From the NCBI RefSeq assembly GCF_038024095.1, contig NZ_CP150668.1:1550001-1614000 (forward strand): a DNA stretch of 64,000 bases. The letters are read 5' to 3'. A program made the position numbers and the translations under genes. Below the pieces are notes generated by a model, which had not been told where the DNA came from, searched no databases, and worked only from the letters and a program-made list of their open reading frames with translations. This document shows positions 60,902 through 64,000 of this stretch, in pieces. This stretch comes from Polaribacter tangerinus (GTDB lineage Bacteria; Bacteroidota; Bacteroidia; Flavobacteriales; Flavobacteriaceae). Numbering within the stretch: position 1 is the first letter of the stretch; each line of letters opens with the position of its first letter.

Positions 60902-61987
60902 TTATTTATAATTTAGAATTCCTCCTTTTAGGCTAAAAACCCTTAAAGAAGGATGCTCTTTCTTTAAAAGTTCAGTTGCCTTATAACTATTTATACCTTT
61001 TTGACAAACCATTACATAGGTTTTAGAAAAATTGATGTTTATTTTAGAGGCTTCAAAACTTTCTATTGAAATTGTTTGTTGAACTTTAAAGGGAAGTTTC
61101 AGGTTTCTTAAAACGGCAATTATTTCTAAATTACCATCTTTAAAGGACAATTTTTCTTTTAGTTGATCTGCACTTATCAGTAAGTTTTTATCTTGAATTT
61201 TACAGGTTGATATAGTATAGTTTTCGTTCTCAAAAATTTTTGCAATACGATGTTTAGAAAAAATCGATTTTATGCTCATTTTTAACTGCGAGTTTTGCAA
61301 AGTATTGTATATCAAAATTTGATTTGTTAGTAACTTACCAATTCCTGTAACCAACTTTAATACCTCATTTACTTGCTGTAAGGCAATAATACCAACAATG
61401 GTATTTAATGTTCCTGCTTCCTCGCAATTCGGTATATCTGTTGCAATTTCTGGAAAAGCATCTCTTAAATTAGCAGAGTAATTACCATTTTTTTCAGCAA
61501 TATTAAAAGTAGCTACATAACCATCAAACTTATATAAAGAACCATATACAAGAGGTTTACCAAGTAAAACACAGGCATCATTTAGTAAATATTTTGTAGG
61601 AAGTGAATCTGTACCATCTACAACAATCGATGCTTTTTTAAGAATTGTTAGTACATTATCTTTATGAATCGCTTTGTTAGTGGTGGTTATTTTTGTGTAA
61701 GGGGCTCTTTTTTTTATTGCTTTAGCCAATACATTTACCTTGTATTTACCAACATCTTTTAAGGTATAAAAAACTTGTCTGTGTAGGTTAGAGGTAGTTA
61801 CAATGTCAAAATCAATTAAATGAATTTTTCCAATTCCGCTAGTTGCCAAATGTACTGCAATTGCCCCACCTAAACCACCGCAACCTACTACTAATATCTC
61901 TGAATTTTGAAGTTTTTCTTGACCAGCTTCTCCAATTTCAGAGAGTGTAATTTGCCTATTAAAAAGTACTTTTTTAGTTGGTTTCAT
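60902..61987 (-). CDS. HesA/MoeB/ThiF-family adenylyltransferase with C-terminal rhodanese-like domain
   Basis: A 361-residue protein. The E1-like domain has the nucleotide motif VVGCGGLGG (33-41), LIDFDIVTTSNLHRQVFY, and the DGTDSLPTKYLLND region. The C-terminal part ends in a rhodanese-like segment with Cys328 in VCQKGINS. The paired CxxC zinc sites usual in MoeB/ThiF are not visible (only a single Cys in IPNCEEAG). It would activate a ubiquitin-like sulfur carrier (ThiS or MoaD) by adenylation; which one is unclear. It is followed on the same strand by the MutS-like gene. Confidence 0.88.
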   Translation of the reverse strand: MKPTKKVLFNRQITLSEIGEAGQEKLQNSEILVVGCGGLGGAIAVHLATSGIGKIHLIDFDIVTTSNLHRQVFYTLKDVGKYKVNVLAKAIKKRAPYTKITTTNKAIHKDNVLTILKKASIVVDGTDSLPTKYLLNDACVLLGKPLVYGSLYKFDGYVATFNIAEKNGNYSANLRDAFPEIATDIPNCEEAGTLNTIVGIIALQQVNEVLKLVTGIGKLLTNQILIYNTLQNSQLKMSIKSIFSKHRIAKIFENENYTISTCKIQDKNLLISADQLKEKLSFKDGNLEIIAVLRNLKLPFKVQQTISIESFEASKININFSKTYVMVCQKGINSYKATELLKKEHPSLRVFSLKGGILNYK

Positions 61988-62016
61988 TGCTTAATTAGCG
62001 AGGTGTTTTTACAAAC

Positions 62017-62580
62017 TTATTTTGTTGTTTTAAGTTGTTCTTTTTTTTGTAGATATAAGTTAGCAATCGTCGGGTTATTTAAACAGGATGTTAGTTGAAT
62101 TAGTTCGTCACCTTTTTTTACAGTTCCTGGTTTAATTACCTTAAAATACACTCCACAAAAAGTAGTATTCCAGAATTGTTTTACAATTTTCATATCGTTA
62201 AAACGAGCGCCTAATTTATAACAAGGATCTCTTTGAATGGTTGCTTCTATAATGGCTTCTCCAACTTTAAAGGTATCTCCCGAATGAATAGTTGTTTCTT
62301 CGAGGTTTGAAATGGTTAAGTTTTCGCCAAACATTCCGTAGTTAAATTCTGTAGATGGATATTTCTCTTTCCAAAATTTGTAATGTTCTAAAGAATATGC
62401 ATATACGGCTTGTAATATACCGCCGTGATATTTTTTATCTGAAATTTCATCATTGTTTACGCCTTCTTTATTTAAAAAAATAGGTGTATTAACTGGGTAT
62501 TTATAAATACCTGTGGTAAACTTTTTTCCTTTCCAGTTTACTTCTTTTCGTTCGCCAATATTCGTTGAAACTACCTTCAT
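62017..62580 (-). CDS. MOSC domain-containing protein (YiiM-like)
   Basis: A 187-residue single-domain MOSC protein. VNTPIFLNKEGVNNDEISDKKYHGG, FGENLTISNLEE and the conserved Cys in QRDPCYKLG match the family that handles molybdenum cofactor-bound sulfur, including YiiM-type N-hydroxylated-base reductases. The adjacent ThiF/MoeB-like gene is in line with a molybdenum cofactor link (inference). It lies 29 bases upstream of that gene. Confidence 0.9.
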   Translation of the reverse strand: MKVVSTNIGERKEVNWKGKKFTTGIYKYPVNTPIFLNKEGVNNDEISDKKYHGGILQAVYAYSLEHYKFWKEKYPSTEFNYGMFGENLTISNLEETTIHSGDTFKVGEAIIEATIQRDPCYKLGARFNDMKIVKQFWNTTFCGVYFKVIKPGTVKKGDELIQLTSCLNNPTIANLYLQKKEQLKTTK

Positions 62581-62598
62581 AATTTTTGTTGGGAAAAC

Positions 62599-63366
62599 TT
62601 ATTTTTTAAATTTTTCTATGGCTTTTTTTGTAAATGCAGAGAGTACTAGTTTACCAGAAATTTCTGCTCTTTCGCTAAGTAGTTCATTCCAGTTTTCTGT
62701 ACCATACCACAATACATTTTTCATTTCTGAAAGCGCCTCTTTATTGTAAGAAGCCAATTTTTCGGCAAATAATATAACTTCTTCATCTAATGCTTTTTTT
62801 GTTTCAAAAACTCTAGAATAAAGTCCTTTTTCTTTAGCCCAATATGCATTTTGCCATTGAGTAGCATCTAAAGTTAATGTTGCAGTTGCTGCCACACCAA
62901 TTTTTCTTGTAACGATAGGTTCTATAACAAAAGGACCAATTCCAATGGTAAGTTCAGAGAGTTTTATGGAAGCGTTTTCAGTAGCCATGGCATAATCACA
63001 AGCAGCTATTAAGCCAACACCACCGCCAACTGCCTTACCCTGTACACTACCAATTATTAGCTTACCACAGGTTCTCATAGCATTTATTACATTGGCAAAG
63101 CCGTTAAAAAATAGTTTGCCTTCATCTTTATTTGTAATGGCAATTAGTTCGTCAAAAGAAGCTCCAGCACAAAAGGTTTTTTTACCTTCTGATTTTAAAA
63201 TAATGACAGCTACATCAGGATTTTTACCCACTGTTATTAGCTCCTTTTGGAGTCTTTCTAGTAATTTAATAGGAAAAGAGTTACTTGCCGGATGACCAAA
63301 TTCTATAGTTGCTATTTTTGCATGAATATGAGTATATAAGCTTCCGTTTTGTCTTGTAGTAGTCAT
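62599..63366 (-). CDS. enoyl-CoA hydratase/isomerase family protein
   Basis: A 255-residue crotonase-fold protein. KTFCAGASFDEL near residue 62 and the oxyanion region GKAVGGGVGLIAACDYAMAT near residue 108 are present. The catalytic Glu of classical hydratases (near the ELTIGIGPF segment) is replaced by Gly-Ile, so the reaction may differ. Substrate unknown. Same strand as the MOSC gene, 18 bases upstream. Confidence 0.9.
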   Translation of the reverse strand: MTTTRQNGSLYTHIHAKIATIEFGHPASNSFPIKLLERLQKELITVGKNPDVAVIILKSEGKKTFCAGASFDELIAITNKDEGKLFFNGFANVINAMRTCGKLIIGSVQGKAVGGGVGLIAACDYAMATENASIKLSELTIGIGPFVIEPIVTRKIGVAATATLTLDATQWQNAYWAKEKGLYSRVFETKKALDEEVILFAEKLASYNKEALSEMKNVLWYGTENWNELLSERAEISGKLVLSAFTKKAIEKFKK

Positions 63367-63375
63367 AAATTTATT

Positions 63376-64000
63376 TTAAAGTTTTCGAGTATTTAATTCT
63401 TGGGTTGAAGCTAGAGGTATAAATTTAGTTCTAAATTTAATAATTAATGGCAATCCTCTGGCAATTATCCAAAAAGTAAAAGCAATCCAAATAGCTATTA
63501 GTTTGTAGTTAAGATAATCAAAAATTAGTAAAGTTGGTATAAAGACAACTCCAGTTGCAAGTATTAGTAAATTTCTTAAGTATTTCATTTCTCCCATTCC
63601 TTTAAACATTCCATCAAAAATAAAGGTTATGGCATTTATAGGCTGTGTTATTAATACTATCCAAAAAATAGTATAAAACTGCTCTAAAACCAAGGGTTCT
63701 TTTGTAAAAATTTGTCCTATAAAGTTATACAAACAAAAACCAATACTAGCCATAATAGTTCCTACAAAAATGGCGTACTTAAATAACTTATTACTCAGTT
63801 TTAAAAGTGTTTTATATGCTTTGGCACCTAAAAGTTTACCCGATAAAATATTACCAGCACTCGAATATCCATCAATCATAAAGGCCCCTAAAAGCCAAAT
63901 ATTTAGACTAATTGTATAAGCTGCAATGTATTCTTTACCATAGTATGTAGCGTAAGAAGTAGCAAAATACAATGCAACATTTAAAGCAATAGTTCTCACA
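63376..64000 (-). CDS. MATE-family efflux transporter, N-terminal part outside the window
   Basis: The frame is open to the right window edge. The visible C-terminal 207 residues contain about six membrane helices, with features such as TQPINAITFIFDGMFKGMGEMKYLRN typical of the DinF-like MATE branch, and FMIDGYSSAGNILSGKLLGAKAYKTL near the fragment start. The substrate is unknown. It ends 9 bases upstream of the enoyl-CoA hydratase-like gene, suggesting an operon. Confidence 0.85.
   Translation of the reverse strand, partial: VRTIALNVALYFATSYATYYGKEYIAAYTISLNIWLLGAFMIDGYSSAGNILSGKLLGAKAYKTLLKLSNKLFKYAIFVGTIMASIGFCLYNFIGQIFTKEPLVLEQFYTIFWIVLITQPINAITFIFDGMFKGMGEMKYLRNLLILATGVVFIPTLLIFDYLNYKLIAIWIAFTFWIIARGLPLIIKFRTKFIPLASTQELNTRKL

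Overview
This 64 kb window is an AT-rich chromosomal segment (roughly one third G+C by eye) from a member of the Flavobacteriaceae, most likely a marine genus close to Polaribacter or Tenacibaculum. Four things support this. A gldE-gldD gliding/type IX secretion locus sits beside mutY and ssb. There is a C-terminal type A sorting domain of the type IX secretion system. Shine-Dalgarno sequences are largely absent, while promoters carry the Bacteroidota TAnnTTTG -7 box. Finally, the family-typical neighbours upp, DUF6427, DUF6341 and trmB are present. Most of the window is ordinary core genome. No rRNA, CRISPR array, prophage or plasmid function was found. Two tRNA genes are present, tRNA-Ala(GGC) and tRNA-Leu(CAA), both on the minus strand.

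Layout: 1-6.5 kb holds a hydrolase, tRNA-Ala, dinB and a tight plus-strand operon of two flavoproteins, a SAM methyltransferase and a type III polyketide synthase; this resembles a phenolic-lipid pathway. 6.6-10.0 kb (minus) holds lpxH, a CtpA-type protease, dCMP deaminase and a HupE-like protein. 10.2-15.1 kb is a sugar-acid (KDG, probably alginate-derived) catabolic locus. It has an MFS transporter, an N-terminally truncated SDR, a divergent LacI regulator with two matching operators, a KDG-type kinase and KDPG aldolase. 15.2-20.3 kb has an EamA transporter, a 58-residue small protein and a T9SS-secreted LTD protein interrupted by a complete IS3-family element. 21.1-30 kb is housekeeping: tRNA-Leu, prs, rplY, pth, queD, a GH3-like enzyme, an M23 peptidase, nadD, gmk, yicC and an EamA transporter.

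30.0-32.9 kb is an unrecognised accessory island. It contains a predicted lipoprotein whose signal sequence is thrown out of frame by a two-copy heptanucleotide repeat, a small barrel-like outer-membrane protein, and a second related protein broken by a frameshift and a stop codon. 33-41 kb returns to core genes: upp, trmB, an alkyltransferase-like protein, mrp, nifU, a ferredoxin-NADP reductase and ferritin. 40.7-44.2 kb encodes aromatic amino-acid catabolism (hmgA, hppD, tryptophan 2,3-dioxygenase). 44.3-53.2 kb has DUF3108, an M23 lipoprotein, pgi, a TonB-dependent receptor without a SusD partner, an acyltransferase and an acyl-ACP desaturase. 53.4-59.1 kb has an RNase E/G-type ribonuclease, a 30-residue basic protein, HU, mutY, ssb, gldE and gldD. 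59.1-64 kb (minus) has a membrane-anchored MutS-like ATPase, a ThiF-rhodanese protein, a MOSC protein, an enoyl-CoA hydratase-like protein and the edge of a MATE transporter.

No large, clearly novel system is evident. The least explained parts are the 30-33 kb lipoprotein/barrel island, the type III PKS operon and several very small genes. All functional calls rest on motifs read by eye; no database search was run.
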